A stretch of DNA of 64,000 nucleotides from Chitinophaga rhizosphaerae (lineage in GTDB: Bacteria; Bacteroidota; Bacteroidia; Chitinophagales; Chitinophagaceae), in the NCBI RefSeq assembly GCF_003958645.1, contig NZ_RXLO01000002.1:248001-312000 (forward strand), given 5' to 3'. The position numbers and the translations under genes are program-made. Shown here in pieces: positions 35,285 to 45,035 of this stretch (position 1 is its first letter; every line of letters starts with the position of its first letter). The notes beneath the pieces were generated by a model, which worked only from the letters and a program-made list of their open reading frames with translations, did no database searches and was not told where the DNA came from.

Positions 35285-36484
35285 TTACATCGGTTGTCCG
35301 AACAGGGTGATCTCCGAGAAGCTCAGGTCGCCCGTTCCCATCCAGTTTTCCAGGCAGCGGACACGGATATACCTTACCGCGGGTGCATCCAGCGGGAAAT
35401 CTTTCTGGTCGCCCAGTAACCAGGCCGTTGCGTCTGCATCGTTAAACACTTCGTCCGGCAGCCCCGAAGGCTTCTTCTGTTCATAATCCACCAGCTTCGT
35501 CCAGCTGTCCCAGCTGCCGTCGGGCGTCGGGTTGTTCGAGCCCCATATCTCGTATTTCTTCATGCCGCGGTTGCTGTACCGGTAGTAGTGGTTGATGCGG
35601 AACCGGCTCAGCTTGCTCTGCGCGCCCATGTCAAACGTAATCCATGTCGGATCGAGGCCCTTGGTGTTCGTGGAAACGTTCTGCCAGTTGTTGCCGTTTC
35701 CGTCGTATGGCGATGCCCATACAGACGACCACTTTCCGTCGAACGCAAATGCCACGGCTACGTTCCATTCAATTACCAGTATGGGGTCGTTGGGCATTTT
35801 ATAGGTGCGGAATTTGGATTTATCGAGCGTTTTTTCGAAAAGCGGTGTAATGGAGGCAAACAACGTGTCGGAACGGTTGCCCCAACGGTCTTCGAGGTAC
35901 ATGCCGAAAACGGTTTCCTCATCTTTCAGCCCCCTGAAGGTTGCGTTGCCCTCTTCCTGATCGAGGGTAGCGGCGTTGAGCTGCGCGATGCGGCCCAGCG
36001 AGTCGGGCCCGATGAGGATCGCCTGGAGCGATTGATTGTCGGGGTTGAGGTAGGTAACTCCCACTCCGCCGAAAGTGCCAAACATATTCAGCGACTTGAA
36101 CACCTTGAGATAAGGAGGTTCCGTGGGCGTGAACTTCTTCACGACCGGCTCGGAGCGTACTTCCGCACCGTTTACGGAATAGATGCGCACTTCGTATTCG
36201 CTTTCATCGCCGAGGCCTTCCACGCGGAGCTGGTTGGTGTAGAACGATGATTTGTAGGTGCGGAGCCTGCCGTCGGGCGTTTTGATTTCGGCCACGATGT
36301 AGGAAAGGTTCTGGCTTTTGGGGAGTACGTAGCTGATGGTAGCGCCACCAGGCTCCGGCTTGATGTCTACGTTGGAAACCTGGCCGGGAGGGTTCGCATC
36401 GGCCAACATGGGAGAAAGCGGTTTTTCTTCCTTGCAGGAGAACAATAAAGTGCCCAGCAATATGATGATCGGAAATTTCTTCAT
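35285..36484 (-). CDS. DUF4959/DUF5000/DUF5126-type surface lipoprotein
   Basis: About 399 residues from ATG 36484; the lipid Cys is in TLLFSCKEEK. Three parts: an N-terminal Fn3-like DUF4959 (NPPGQVSNVDIKPEPGGATI), a middle DUF5126 Ig-like domain (GVGVTYLNPDNQSLQ), and a C-terminal F5/8-type discoidin domain DUF5000 (WITFDMGAQSKLSRFRINHY, YIRVRCLENWMG). It is expected at the outer surface as a glycan-binding lipoprotein. It lies between susD and the DUF4998 gene with 15- to 16-base gaps. Confidence 0.87.
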   Translation of the reverse strand: MKKFPIIILLGTLLFSCKEEKPLSPMLADANPPGQVSNVDIKPEPGGATISYVLPKSQNLSYIVAEIKTPDGRLRTYKSSFYTNQLRVEGLGDESEYEVRIYSVNGAEVRSEPVVKKFTPTEPPYLKVFKSLNMFGTFGGVGVTYLNPDNQSLQAILIGPDSLGRIAQLNAATLDQEEGNATFRGLKDEETVFGMYLEDRWGNRSDTLFASITPLFEKTLDKSKFRTYKMPNDPILVIEWNVAVAFAFDGKWSSVWASPYDGNGNNWQNVSTNTKGLDPTWITFDMGAQSKLSRFRINHYYRYSNRGMKKYEIWGSNNPTPDGSWDSWTKLVDYEQKKPSGLPDEVFNDADATAWLLGDQKDFPLDAPAVRYIRVRCLENWMGTGDLSFSEITLFGQPM

Positions 36485-36511
36485 GATGGATCGCATTTGG
36501 CGTTAGGGAAT

Positions 36512-38437
36512 TTACCAGCCCGGGTTCTGGAGCAGGTTGGTGTTGATGATGAGATTGTGCTGCTTGATAGGCCACAGGTAATCACGCGGCGCCACAAAGC
36601 GCTGGTTGAACACTTGTTTCTTCCGGTAATAATCGGCCGCGTTCTTCTGCAGAATATCCCATCCTTCTACCGGCTGGTTCATGTATTCGACGGCCAGCTT
36701 CCACCGGCGGAGGTCCCAGAGGCGATGGCCTTCGAATGCCATCTCGATGAGCCTTTCCTGGCGGATAATATCCCGCAAGCCCTCTTTGGTCGTGAATTTG
36801 GTGGGCCGGTTCGAGAAATTGGCCCACGATTCCTCCACGCCTTTCAGCCCCGCCCTTTCGCGCACTTTGTCTACGTATTCGATGGCACGGGCGCTTTGAC
36901 CGGATTCGTTGAGTGCTTCGGCATACATGAGGTAAAGGTCGGCGAGGCGCATTTCGGGCCATGCCCAGGTTTCGGTAGTTACCGCCTGATCGGTCTGGTT
37001 GAATTTATAGTTGATGAACTTCTTCACGAAATAACCCGTCACGCTGTAAAACTCTTCGCTGGCTTTGCCTTGCGGTTGCCCGTATTTCGCCTGGATGTTG
37101 GACGACTTTTCGTCGGTCTTGTTCCCTTCCAGGAAATACCTGCCACCGTCGAAGCCGAGGTTTGCATAGAACCTTTCCTCGCGATCGAAATGGAGGCTGG
37201 CCGTTGTATATCCTTCCTGAACGTGGAACCGCTCTTCATGCCTGGCCACGCGCAGATCGTAACGGCCCTGGTAGTTCCAGGTTTTGTCTTCCGAAATGGG
37301 AACACCGTTCTTGGTGTAGAAGTTTTCCGCCATTTTCAGCGTGGGCGACATATACCCGCCAATGTAGTTGTCGCGGCTAGACATCAGGTACTTCGGCGCG
37401 TTGTGCGTTTGCAGCACAGCGGTCTGGCCGGCCCTTCCCGTCAGCGCCCAGATGGCTTCCTGGTTTTCGCGGGCGTTGAGGGCGCCGGCGGTGCTCAGCT
37501 GATAGCGGGTGGCGTCGGTGATACTTACGAAGGGCGAATTGAATTCATACAGATGGATCCCCGCCGCAGCGCATTCCGCAACGGCTTCCTCCGCCGCTTT
37601 GGCGGCCAGCGCCCAGCGGTTGGCGTCGTACGCAGGATTGAAGAGCTGCGTGCCTTTACCGTCTTTCAGGCTGTTGAAATCCGTATTGCCATTGAAGAGC
37701 GGGCTGGCCCATGCGGCCAGTACGCGTGCTTTCAGCATCATGGCTGCCGGCCTGGTAATACGCCCCAGCTCGTTTACCCTGTTGGTTAATTCCGTGGGCA
37801 GCATGGGTATGGCCTTGTCGAGCGTGTTGACGAGGTACTGCGCAACTTCGTCTACCGGCTGGCGGAACACTTTCACTTCTTCCGGCGTTGCGCTCACGGG
37901 GATATTGACGTCCACGATCGGGATGGGCCCGTAGTTTTTCAACAGGCAGAAATGATAGTACGCCTTCAGGAAGGTTACCTCCCCGATCCAGCGCTTCTGG
38001 TCTTCGGGGCTCAGGTAGGGAATACGGCGGGTCACCCCGTTTTCGTACATATTCTCAAGGAAGATGTTGCACTCTCGGATAGCGATCCAGAGCGGCTGTG
38101 CGTGGTTTTCGCCGTCCCAAAAATTCACCCAGGGGTAGCCGGCGTTTTGTTCGCCCAGCGCAATCTTCCATGGCGACTGGTAGGAGTATTGGCCGTACCG
38201 GTACGTCCACATATCATCCGCTCCTATGTACAGGATATTGCTGACCGGGTCTACTGATGGCAGGAAGGAGTAGCAGGTACGGAGGTATTTTTCCGCTTCC
38301 GTTTTATTGGAGAAGGCATCGTCGAGCGTAGCTACGTTGTCGGGCACCACGTCCAGGAAGCCTTTCTGGCAGGAGGCGGTCCCCAGTGCGGTGGCCAGTA
38401 CGGTGCCGTATATGATGAATCTGAAATTCCGTTTCAT
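36512..38437 (-). CDS. SusD/RagB-family outer-membrane lipoprotein
   Basis: 641 residues, lipid Cys in GTASCQKGFLDVVPDN, the standard SusD opening. TPR-like helices follow (TEAEKYLRTCYSFLP, LKARVLAAWASPLFNG), and the C-terminal part has AEMRLADLYLMYAEALNES-like and GHRLWDLRRWKLA motifs typical of the family. It should form the lid of the SusC channel and capture oligosaccharides. It lies directly after susC (26 bases). Confidence 0.95.
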   Translation of the reverse strand: MKRNFRFIIYGTVLATALGTASCQKGFLDVVPDNVATLDDAFSNKTEAEKYLRTCYSFLPSVDPVSNILYIGADDMWTYRYGQYSYQSPWKIALGEQNAGYPWVNFWDGENHAQPLWIAIRECNIFLENMYENGVTRRIPYLSPEDQKRWIGEVTFLKAYYHFCLLKNYGPIPIVDVNIPVSATPEEVKVFRQPVDEVAQYLVNTLDKAIPMLPTELTNRVNELGRITRPAAMMLKARVLAAWASPLFNGNTDFNSLKDGKGTQLFNPAYDANRWALAAKAAEEAVAECAAAGIHLYEFNSPFVSITDATRYQLSTAGALNARENQEAIWALTGRAGQTAVLQTHNAPKYLMSSRDNYIGGYMSPTLKMAENFYTKNGVPISEDKTWNYQGRYDLRVARHEERFHVQEGYTTASLHFDREERFYANLGFDGGRYFLEGNKTDEKSSNIQAKYGQPQGKASEEFYSVTGYFVKKFINYKFNQTDQAVTTETWAWPEMRLADLYLMYAEALNESGQSARAIEYVDKVRERAGLKGVEESWANFSNRPTKFTTKEGLRDIIRQERLIEMAFEGHRLWDLRRWKLAVEYMNQPVEGWDILQKNAADYYRKKQVFNQRFVAPRDYLWPIKQHNLIINTNLLQNPGW

Positions 38438-38463
38438 GATAAATGCGTTCTTGTGTCAGGAAA

Positions 38464-41400
38464 TTAAAATCCGAGGTTGATGCCGACGTTGATCACGCGC
38501 TGCACGGGATAGTTGAAGGCATTGTTGTTGCCGCCGCCTTGCGCGCCGCCCATTTCCGGGTCCCACATCTTGAAGCTGCTCAGGGCAAACAGGTTGAGGC
38601 CGTTCACGTACAGCCGGAGGGCGTTGAGGTGCATACGCTTCAGCAATCGATCGGGCAGTTCATATCCCAGCTCCACCGTTTTGAGGCGGAGGAAGGCGCC
38701 GTTGCGCAACCACCACGTGGAAGTCATGAGGTTGTTGGAAAACACGGTGGAATGGACGCGGGGCCAGAAGGCGTAAGGGTCCTGGTTAGATTCCGACCAG
38801 TGATCGTCTGCGATCACTTTCAACAACCCGCGCTGCGAATTGGAACCTTCGATGAACGGGGCGATGCCACCTGCATCGATGTAAGTGGAAGAGCGCGCCG
38901 ATCCCTGGAAGAAGGTACTGATGTCGAATGATTTGTATTTATACGTAAAACCGAACCCATAGTTGATTTCCGGACGCGCGGGGTGCCCGATCGGCACCTG
39001 GTCGCGATCCGTGATCATGCCGTCTCCGTCGATATCCACGTACTTGATATCGCCGCCGGCGAGCTCACGGATACCAAACTGGGAAGGCGAGTTGGCCACA
39101 TCATGTTCGTCGGTGAACAGGCGCTCTGCAACATATCCCCAGCGTACCTGGTCGGAACGTCCCTCGCGGCGGAGGTGCCACAGGCTTTTGTCGTAAGCCG
39201 GCTCTTCGTTCTCCACCACCTTCGTCGTAGCATAGGTAAATGTACCGCGTACGTTGAGCCAGGAATTTTTGTTCAGGGTGCGCTTGTATTCCAGCGTCAT
39301 ATCTACCCCTTTGCCTTCACCCACGCCCACGTTGGCCTGTTGGATAGACCGGAGCCCCATGGTGGAAGGAATATTGTAGCGGTACAGCAGGATGTCTGTA
39401 CGGCGTTCCTTGAAAATGTCGGCCTGCAATGTGAAGTCCCTGAACATCTCCAGCTCCATGCCGATATTGGTTTTGTATGCACGCTCCCAGGTAATGAACG
39501 GGTTGGGGTAACGGTTGATGACAGTACCGCCGCCGCCGTAATTGAACTTGTCGCCGAAATAATATCCGCCGCCGCCGCCGAGCGAAAGGTTGGCCAGATA
39601 GAAGAAGCGGTCGGTTCCGGAACCGATCTGGTCGTTACCCACCACACCGTATGTTCCGCGGAACTTCAGCCTGCTCACAACGGGCAGGAACGGCTCAAAC
39701 CATTTCTCCCCGCTCACATTCCAGCCCGCGCCCACAGAGGGGAAGAAGCCGAAGCGGTTACGTCTTTCGAAGCGCTCCGAGCCATTGTATCCGAAGTTGA
39801 ATTCCACGAGGTAGCGGGAATCGTAGTCATAGGTAAAACGGCCAGACAAGCCCTGGTTGCGCCGGGGAAGCGCCAGCAACAGGTCGTTCGCATTACCGTC
39901 TACGTTATTGGAAAGCAGCGTAATGAGCATGCCGCCGATATTGTGCTTTTTACCGATCGTCGTGTTATAGTTCAGCGCGGCCTCCATATAGGTGTATAAA
40001 TTCGCTTTCCTGTCTCCGCCCTGGAAGTTGAGATATTTGGTACCGCCGCCGGGATTGAGGGGCTCCAGGCCGCGAACGCCTTCTTCCGGATCTACCGTTA
40101 CCATATAATAGAACGGATTGAACCGGCGGCTGAGGTTAAACTCGGCGTAACGCTGGGTATACGCCATCACCCGGCCGCTGAGCCCCGGCACGAGGAAGCC
40201 GAAATCCTGCTTCAGCTCCAGCTGCGCGATGAGGGTGGAATTGTTGTTCTGCGTGAACCCGGAAACCGCATCGGCGAAGGGGTTCATCATCAGGTTGCCG
40301 TTCGTCATGCGCGCACTGCCGAACAGCGGGTTCTTCTCGTCTGGCGCAAAAGAAGCCGGGAAATAGGCCGGGAAGGCTACCGGGTTGGCGCGCGACGCGT
40401 TCGTGAACAACTGGTTGGAGCCGCCCTGCGGCCCGCGGTAGTCGTAGAACCGGCCCGTGGTACGGATAATCGCTTCCGTAGTTTTGGTCAACTTCACGTT
40501 GATATTGGAACGTATCTCGTAGTTACGCGCCTTGATGTTGCTGTTGAACGAGTTGTCGTCGATCGTGCGGAGGAGGCCGTTGTCAATATTGTAAGTCCCC
40601 GAAACATAATATTGCGCCCTTTCCACACCGCCGCTCAGGTTGAAGTTATATCGCTGGTTGTTGGTACTGTTTTTCAGCAGCAGGTCCATCCAGTCGTTGT
40701 TGGGATATACGTAGGGATTGTCTTTGTTCACGCGGTGGCGGATGGCGTCTTCGGTATAGCGCCGGGTCGTGGCATTCGAATTGAATCCCGCTTCGTTGGC
40801 GAGGCGCATGTACGTGATGTTGTCTGCCAGCTTCAGGCTTTGTGTATTCCTGGAATTGGAGTTTTCTACCCGCACGTTGAAACGCGTACTGGTGATGCCC
40901 CCCGATTTGGTGGCCACCAGGATCACGCCGTTGGCGCCGCGGGCGCCGTAGAGCGAGGAAGCCGTCGCATCTTTGAGGATGGAGAAACCGGCAATATCGT
41001 CGGGCTGGATGCGCGCCAGGTCGCTGGGCGTGCTTTCCCGGCCATCGATGAGGATGAGCGGATTTACCTTGCCGCTGCCGAAGGTGGTGACGCCGCGGAT
41101 GAAGAAGTCGGCATTGTCTTTCCCCGGTTCACCGGAAGTCTGCATGGCGATCACGCCCGCCAGCCGGCCGGCGAGCATGGTGGTAAGGTTACTGGTAGGG
41201 CCTTTCAGCTCTTTGGGATTGATGGTGGTGACAGCGCCGACCATCGTGGTTTTCTTTTGGGTGCCGAAGGCCACGATGGCAACTTCACCCAGCATTTTAT
41301 CGGAACTTTTCAATTCCACGTTCAGCGTGCGGCTGTCGGTAACGGCCAGTTCCTGTTTGATATAGCCCATGAAAGAGAAAACGAGGGTCGACGGGCCGGC

Positions 41401-41727
41401 GATCTTGATGGTGTATTCTCCCGATCCGTTCGTTTGCACACCTTTCAGCGGGTCGGTTTTCAGGGTGATGGAAACCCCGGGCAAGGGCATCCCCGTTGAA
41501 TCGGTCACGCGGCCTTTCACGACGATGCCGGTGTCTTTCGGAGCGAAGTATGCGGCGGGTATATTGCCGGCGCTGACAGTGGATTTCGCGTTATCCGGAC
41601 GGTTCTCCGCCAGGGGGTCGGCTGCCATGGCGGCGCCGGCGGCGAAAAACAGTCCCAACGTCAATTTCAAGCGCAGGATCGCCCTGTCGGCAGCAATGCC
41701 GGAATTGACCTTCAGTGGAAATAACAT
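38464..41727 (-). CDS. SusC/RagA-family TonB-linked outer-membrane transporter
   Basis: About 1087 residues from ATG 41727; a longer frame from 41790 adds 21 residues before the signal sequence. A signal peptide ends AAGAAMA. The N-terminal carboxypeptidase-regulatory-like domain (VVKGRVTDSTGMPLPGVSIT) is followed by the plug (TSNLTTMLAGRLAGVIAMQ, FIRGVTTFGSGKVNPLILID) and a beta-barrel ending RVINVGINLGF. It imports glycans with energy from TonB. It is the first gene of a six-gene operon (susC, susD, four lipoproteins). A likely ROK operator lies about 430 bases upstream. Confidence 0.96.
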   Translation of the reverse strand: MLFPLKVNSGIAADRAILRLKLTLGLFFAAGAAMAADPLAENRPDNAKSTVSAGNIPAAYFAPKDTGIVVKGRVTDSTGMPLPGVSITLKTDPLKGVQTNGSGEYTIKIAGPSTLVFSFMGYIKQELAVTDSRTLNVELKSSDKMLGEVAIVAFGTQKKTTMVGAVTTINPKELKGPTSNLTTMLAGRLAGVIAMQTSGEPGKDNADFFIRGVTTFGSGKVNPLILIDGRESTPSDLARIQPDDIAGFSILKDATASSLYGARGANGVILVATKSGGITSTRFNVRVENSNSRNTQSLKLADNITYMRLANEAGFNSNATTRRYTEDAIRHRVNKDNPYVYPNNDWMDLLLKNSTNNQRYNFNLSGGVERAQYYVSGTYNIDNGLLRTIDDNSFNSNIKARNYEIRSNINVKLTKTTEAIIRTTGRFYDYRGPQGGSNQLFTNASRANPVAFPAYFPASFAPDEKNPLFGSARMTNGNLMMNPFADAVSGFTQNNNSTLIAQLELKQDFGFLVPGLSGRVMAYTQRYAEFNLSRRFNPFYYMVTVDPEEGVRGLEPLNPGGGTKYLNFQGGDRKANLYTYMEAALNYNTTIGKKHNIGGMLITLLSNNVDGNANDLLLALPRRNQGLSGRFTYDYDSRYLVEFNFGYNGSERFERRNRFGFFPSVGAGWNVSGEKWFEPFLPVVSRLKFRGTYGVVGNDQIGSGTDRFFYLANLSLGGGGGYYFGDKFNYGGGGTVINRYPNPFITWERAYKTNIGMELEMFRDFTLQADIFKERRTDILLYRYNIPSTMGLRSIQQANVGVGEGKGVDMTLEYKRTLNKNSWLNVRGTFTYATTKVVENEEPAYDKSLWHLRREGRSDQVRWGYVAERLFTDEHDVANSPSQFGIRELAGGDIKYVDIDGDGMITDRDQVPIGHPARPEINYGFGFTYKYKSFDISTFFQGSARSSTYIDAGGIAPFIEGSNSQRGLLKVIADDHWSESNQDPYAFWPRVHSTVFSNNLMTSTWWLRNGAFLRLKTVELGYELPDRLLKRMHLNALRLYVNGLNLFALSSFKMWDPEMGGAQGGGNNNAFNYPVQRVINVGINLGF

Positions 41728-42230
41728 AGCGTAGGTTGTTGCTTGATTTAAGTGATTTAATACATCGGTACGCGGACCCGTTGCAGACAAAACACTTCCC
41801 GTGCGCGAAGCGGTCGCACAGGGTTGGTTATCTGTAACAGTAATTAGTGACGGTTACTGCATATTCATCTTGTAGCGAATTTGTTTTGCTTTTGGCTGAT
41901 TACGTTCTCATGTTCCGGGAAGGAAATAGAAATCCCCGTCCGCGCCTACGCGCAAACCAGCTTCTCTATCCATTCCCAGTTTGATTTTTTTTGCTGATGG
42001 TCCAGGAAGCGCGCATGCCTTCCCCTGTTTCTCCCCCGGGCCGGATTTAAACACGCTGCATCAGTTCGTTGGCGTTCGTTGGGTTCCCGGGCTTCTCTAA
42101 CGTGGTATTACCTCAATTTTTTATCGTACAGGCTAAAGATAGAAAATTATTTTAAAAATACTAAGCTAGTAGGAAATATTTTTGGATAATTATCGTCAAC
42201 TAGCAGCATGTTTTTAATTTTATTTACAAA
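41728..42230. other. susC upstream region
   Basis: About 500 bases between the susC start and the convergent-side end of the MFS gene; both run on the minus strand, so this holds the susC promoter and a long leader. The part at 42120-42230 is strikingly A+T-rich, unlike the G+C-rich 41900-42100. It carries the ROK-type motif at 42157-42170 and a second CAACTAG at 42195-42201. No gene is seen. Confidence 0.5.
42157..42170. promoter_or_regulatory. candidate ROK operator upstream of susC
   Basis: AATACTAAGCTAGT, embedded in A/T-rich DNA, closely matches AATACTACAACTAGT found 86 bases before the ROK repressor gene at 44936-44950. A shared motif upstream of the regulator and of the transporter operon in the same locus is what an autoregulated ROK repressor would produce. 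Confidence 0.45.
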
Positions 42231-43475
42231 CTAAACCGATTTTGCATGACCGGTCCGCCGGGGCTTACATCCCTCGATACCATAGAAAACGATATACGCG
42301 TAGCACAGGACCGGGATGATGAAAGCCGTTGTCCACGATGCGCTATCGATCAGCCATCCCTGCAACACCACGATCACCGCTCCGCCGGAAATAGCGGTAG
42401 ACAGGATACCCGACGCCTGCGTGATATGCTTCCCCACGCCGTTTACCGACAACGAGAAAATAATGGCGAACATCACCGAATTGCACAACCCTACGCTGAT
42501 GAGCGCCCACACCGCCAGCGGCCCGCCGGTAGCCATAGCCACCACGATCAGCGCGATCGCCGCCAGCCCGTTGATCACCAGCATCCTTTCCGGCCGCACC
42601 ACGCGCAGTACCCCCACGCCCAGGAGCCGCCCGATCAGCATCGCGCCCCAATAAAAAGATACATAGCGGTTCGCTTCCTGCTCCGTGATGGCCAGCGTAT
42701 CGGCGATGTAATTGGTGAGAAAAGACCCCACCGCCACTTCGGCCCCTACATAAAAAAAGATCGCCAGCGCCCCCAGCTTCAGGTTCCTGAAACCCAGCGC
42801 CGATCCGCCTTCCGCCTGACCATCTTCCACAGGCCGCACTTCCGGCAGTTTCATCCGCCACAACACCGCACTGATCACGACCAGCAGCAACGCGATCCCC
42901 GCATAAGGATATTTCACGGCCGACGAGCCGCCGGCGGCCATCCCCGGCAATATTACCGCCGCACCGAACAAAGGCGCCACGATCGTGCCCACGGAACCTA
43001 CGCTCTGGATCATGTTCATGCGCGATGAAGCCGTTTCCGGCCGCCCCAGCACCACGATGTACGGGTTGGCAGACACCTGCATGAACACGATCCCCACCGC
43101 CACAATGAACAGCGCCGCCAGGAAAAGGTAATACGCATGCAGCAAGGCCGCCGGGTAAAACAGCAGCGCACCCGCCGCCGCCACGAGGAACCCCGCCACC
43201 ATGCCCTTCCGGAACCCGATGCGCGATACGATCCGCCCGGCTGGAATGGAAAAAATCCCGTACACGGCGAAGAAATAAAACTGCACGAGCGACGATTCCA
43301 TGTAACTCAGCGTAAACCCTTCCTTGAAATACGGGATCAGCGTATCGTTGAGGCAGGTGATGAAACCCAGCATGAAATACAGCACTGCGAGCGACAGCAG
43401 CGCGGGCAGATAATTGCGGGACGAGGGCGAAGCGCCCCGGCGGACGCTCATTTCGGGCATAAGTACGTTGGCCAT
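42231..43475 (-). CDS. MFS sugar permease (FucP/NagP-like)
   Basis: 414 residues with 12 predicted membrane helices. TM1-2 carry YFMLGFITCLNDTLIPYFKE, the opening of the FucP/glucose-galactose MFS branch; AGRIVSRIGFRKGMVAG is the MFS loop 2-3 motif, and FMQVSANPYIVVLG with SRMNMIQSVGSVGT follow. It should import a free sugar by proton symport across the inner membrane. It is followed by the AGE epimerase gene (21 bases) on the same strand, suggesting uptake and epimerisation of one sugar. Confidence 0.9.
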   Translation of the reverse strand: MANVLMPEMSVRRGASPSSRNYLPALLSLAVLYFMLGFITCLNDTLIPYFKEGFTLSYMESSLVQFYFFAVYGIFSIPAGRIVSRIGFRKGMVAGFLVAAAGALLFYPAALLHAYYLFLAALFIVAVGIVFMQVSANPYIVVLGRPETASSRMNMIQSVGSVGTIVAPLFGAAVILPGMAAGGSSAVKYPYAGIALLLVVISAVLWRMKLPEVRPVEDGQAEGGSALGFRNLKLGALAIFFYVGAEVAVGSFLTNYIADTLAITEQEANRYVSFYWGAMLIGRLLGVGVLRVVRPERMLVINGLAAIALIVVAMATGGPLAVWALISVGLCNSVMFAIIFSLSVNGVGKHITQASGILSTAISGGAVIVVLQGWLIDSASWTTAFIIPVLCYAYIVFYGIEGCKPRRTGHAKSV

Positions 43476-43496
43476 AATACGATCAAATCTGGTTGG

Positions 43497-44681
43497 TTAT
43501 ACAGTTACGGTTTGCGAAACGGCGATCTCCTCCAGCGTTTTCCAACTGAGGAACAGCGAGCGCGGAACATGGAAACATCCTTTCCATTTCCCGCCCTTCA
43601 GCGGCAGCAGCACTTCTCCCCTGCGGTTTAGGTACCCGAACCATTCGCCGAACGCGGGGTCGCGGAAATGCCGCCAGGTATAGTGATGCAACCGGTGAAA
43701 CCACTGGAGGCAACGCTCGTCGCCGGTGTAGCGGTAACCTTTCAGCATGGCCACAATGGCTTCGTGATGCACCCACCAGAGCTTCTGGTCCCATTCCAGT
43801 TGTTGCGGAGGCCGTCCTTTCGCGTCCAAAAAATAGAAAATCCCTTCGAATTCTCCATCCCATCCGAATGCAAGCATGCGCAAAGCGATGTCTTTACACT
43901 TATGCATAAGGTTTTCATCGCCCAGGCGATGCGCGATGTCCATAAGGAACCACATGGATTCCAGGCTGTGCCCGGGCGATACGAGGCGGCCTTCGAAAGA
44001 ATCCGACAGCCGCCCGTTTGGCGTCACGTTTTCCATGATGAGCCCGGTTTCCGGATCGTAAAAATCTTCCATCACCGCACGCACGCATTCGCGGATGGTG
44101 CTGTCTACCGTTTCGCGCGGCAGCACATGTTCCACTTCCAGCACCAGGTTGGAAAGGATCATGGGGAGCGATAGCCCCTTCAGCGGCCGCGTCCCGGGAA
44201 CGGCTTTGGAGTAGTGGCCCTTCGGCTGGCTGAACCGCGAAAGAATGCCTTGAAACGTGCGCAGCGCCACATCATCATACTCCGCCTTGCCGGTGGCTTT
44301 GCCCAGCTGCGCGAACGCCATGGCGGCGAAGCAGTCGGAAAAAATGTTGTACGCCTGCACGAGGGGGCGGCCTTCGCGGGTAAGACTGAAATACCAGTTC
44401 TCATTTGCGTCCCGGCCATGGCGCAACATAAAATCGGCCCCGTGCTCGGCGGTTTTCAGCCATTCGTCGCGCATGCCCAGCCTGTTGCAGAGCATGGCGA
44501 ACGTCCACACCTGGCGGCCCTGCAGCCAAGCGAATTTATCGGTATCGAAAACGTTCCCCTCCCGGTCGAGACAGGTGAAAAATCCGCCAAACTCTTCGTC
44601 TATGGAATGTTTCAGCCAAAATGGGATCACATCGTTCAGCAGGTTGTCGCGGTACTGCTCCGCGATTTGTAACAGGTTCAT
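43497..44681 (-). CDS. AGE-family epimerase (N-acylglucosamine 2-epimerase-like)
   Basis: About 394 residues from ATG 44681; a longer frame adds 19 unlike residues. It is an (alpha/alpha)6 barrel: WLKHSIDEEFGGFFTCLDR, WLQGRQVWTFAMLCNRLG, NWYFSLTREGRP, LVSPGHSLESMWFLMD and KLWWVHHEAIVAM are family motifs with conserved Arg, Glu and His residues of the active site. AGE enzymes interconvert N-acetylglucosamine/N-acetylmannosamine, or 2-epimerise cellobiose or mannose. Substrate cannot be fixed here. With the MFS permease and ROK regulator it points to an amino sugar or mannose-type sugar. Confidence 0.9.
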   Translation of the reverse strand: MNLLQIAEQYRDNLLNDVIPFWLKHSIDEEFGGFFTCLDREGNVFDTDKFAWLQGRQVWTFAMLCNRLGMRDEWLKTAEHGADFMLRHGRDANENWYFSLTREGRPLVQAYNIFSDCFAAMAFAQLGKATGKAEYDDVALRTFQGILSRFSQPKGHYSKAVPGTRPLKGLSLPMILSNLVLEVEHVLPRETVDSTIRECVRAVMEDFYDPETGLIMENVTPNGRLSDSFEGRLVSPGHSLESMWFLMDIAHRLGDENLMHKCKDIALRMLAFGWDGEFEGIFYFLDAKGRPPQQLEWDQKLWWVHHEAIVAMLKGYRYTGDERCLQWFHRLHHYTWRHFRDPAFGEWFGYLNRRGEVLLPLKGGKWKGCFHVPRSLFLSWKTLEEIAVSQTVTV

Positions 44682-45035
44682 AAGTTGATAATAAAAGTTC
44701 TGAATCGGATCGTAACAAAAGACGCGGCGGCGGGCCATTGCGGACAGCCTTTCCTTCTCCCGACGAAAATCGATTGCATGAAAAGCGGTTTACAGATGAA
44801 AGCGGAACGGTTGCCAGGAAGCACAGTTTCTCATAACGCGGCTACCGGTCCACGGGTTCTCGATCATATCCGGCACGCGTCCCGCTTCGACGGCGCCCGG
44901 TATAATGCAGGACACTAAATAACAATTTTATTTAGAATACTACAACTAGTTTTTTAATTATTTTAATAAATGATATGGATATAAACCTTGGGGCAAATTT
45001 TGCTACTTTGAACCCTTTAATGAAGTAGCAGCGAC
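44682..45035. other. divergent regulatory region between the AGE epimerase and ROK genes
   Basis: About 350 bases. The half next to the epimerase is G+C-rich; the 90 bases before the ROK gene are strongly A+T-rich and contain the candidate operator. No gene is seen. Confidence 0.5.
44936..44950. promoter_or_regulatory. candidate ROK operator upstream of the ROK gene
   Basis: AATACTACAACTAGT, 86 bases before the ROK start, repeated in nearly the same form upstream of susC. Its position near the ROK promoter suits autoregulation. Confidence 0.45.
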
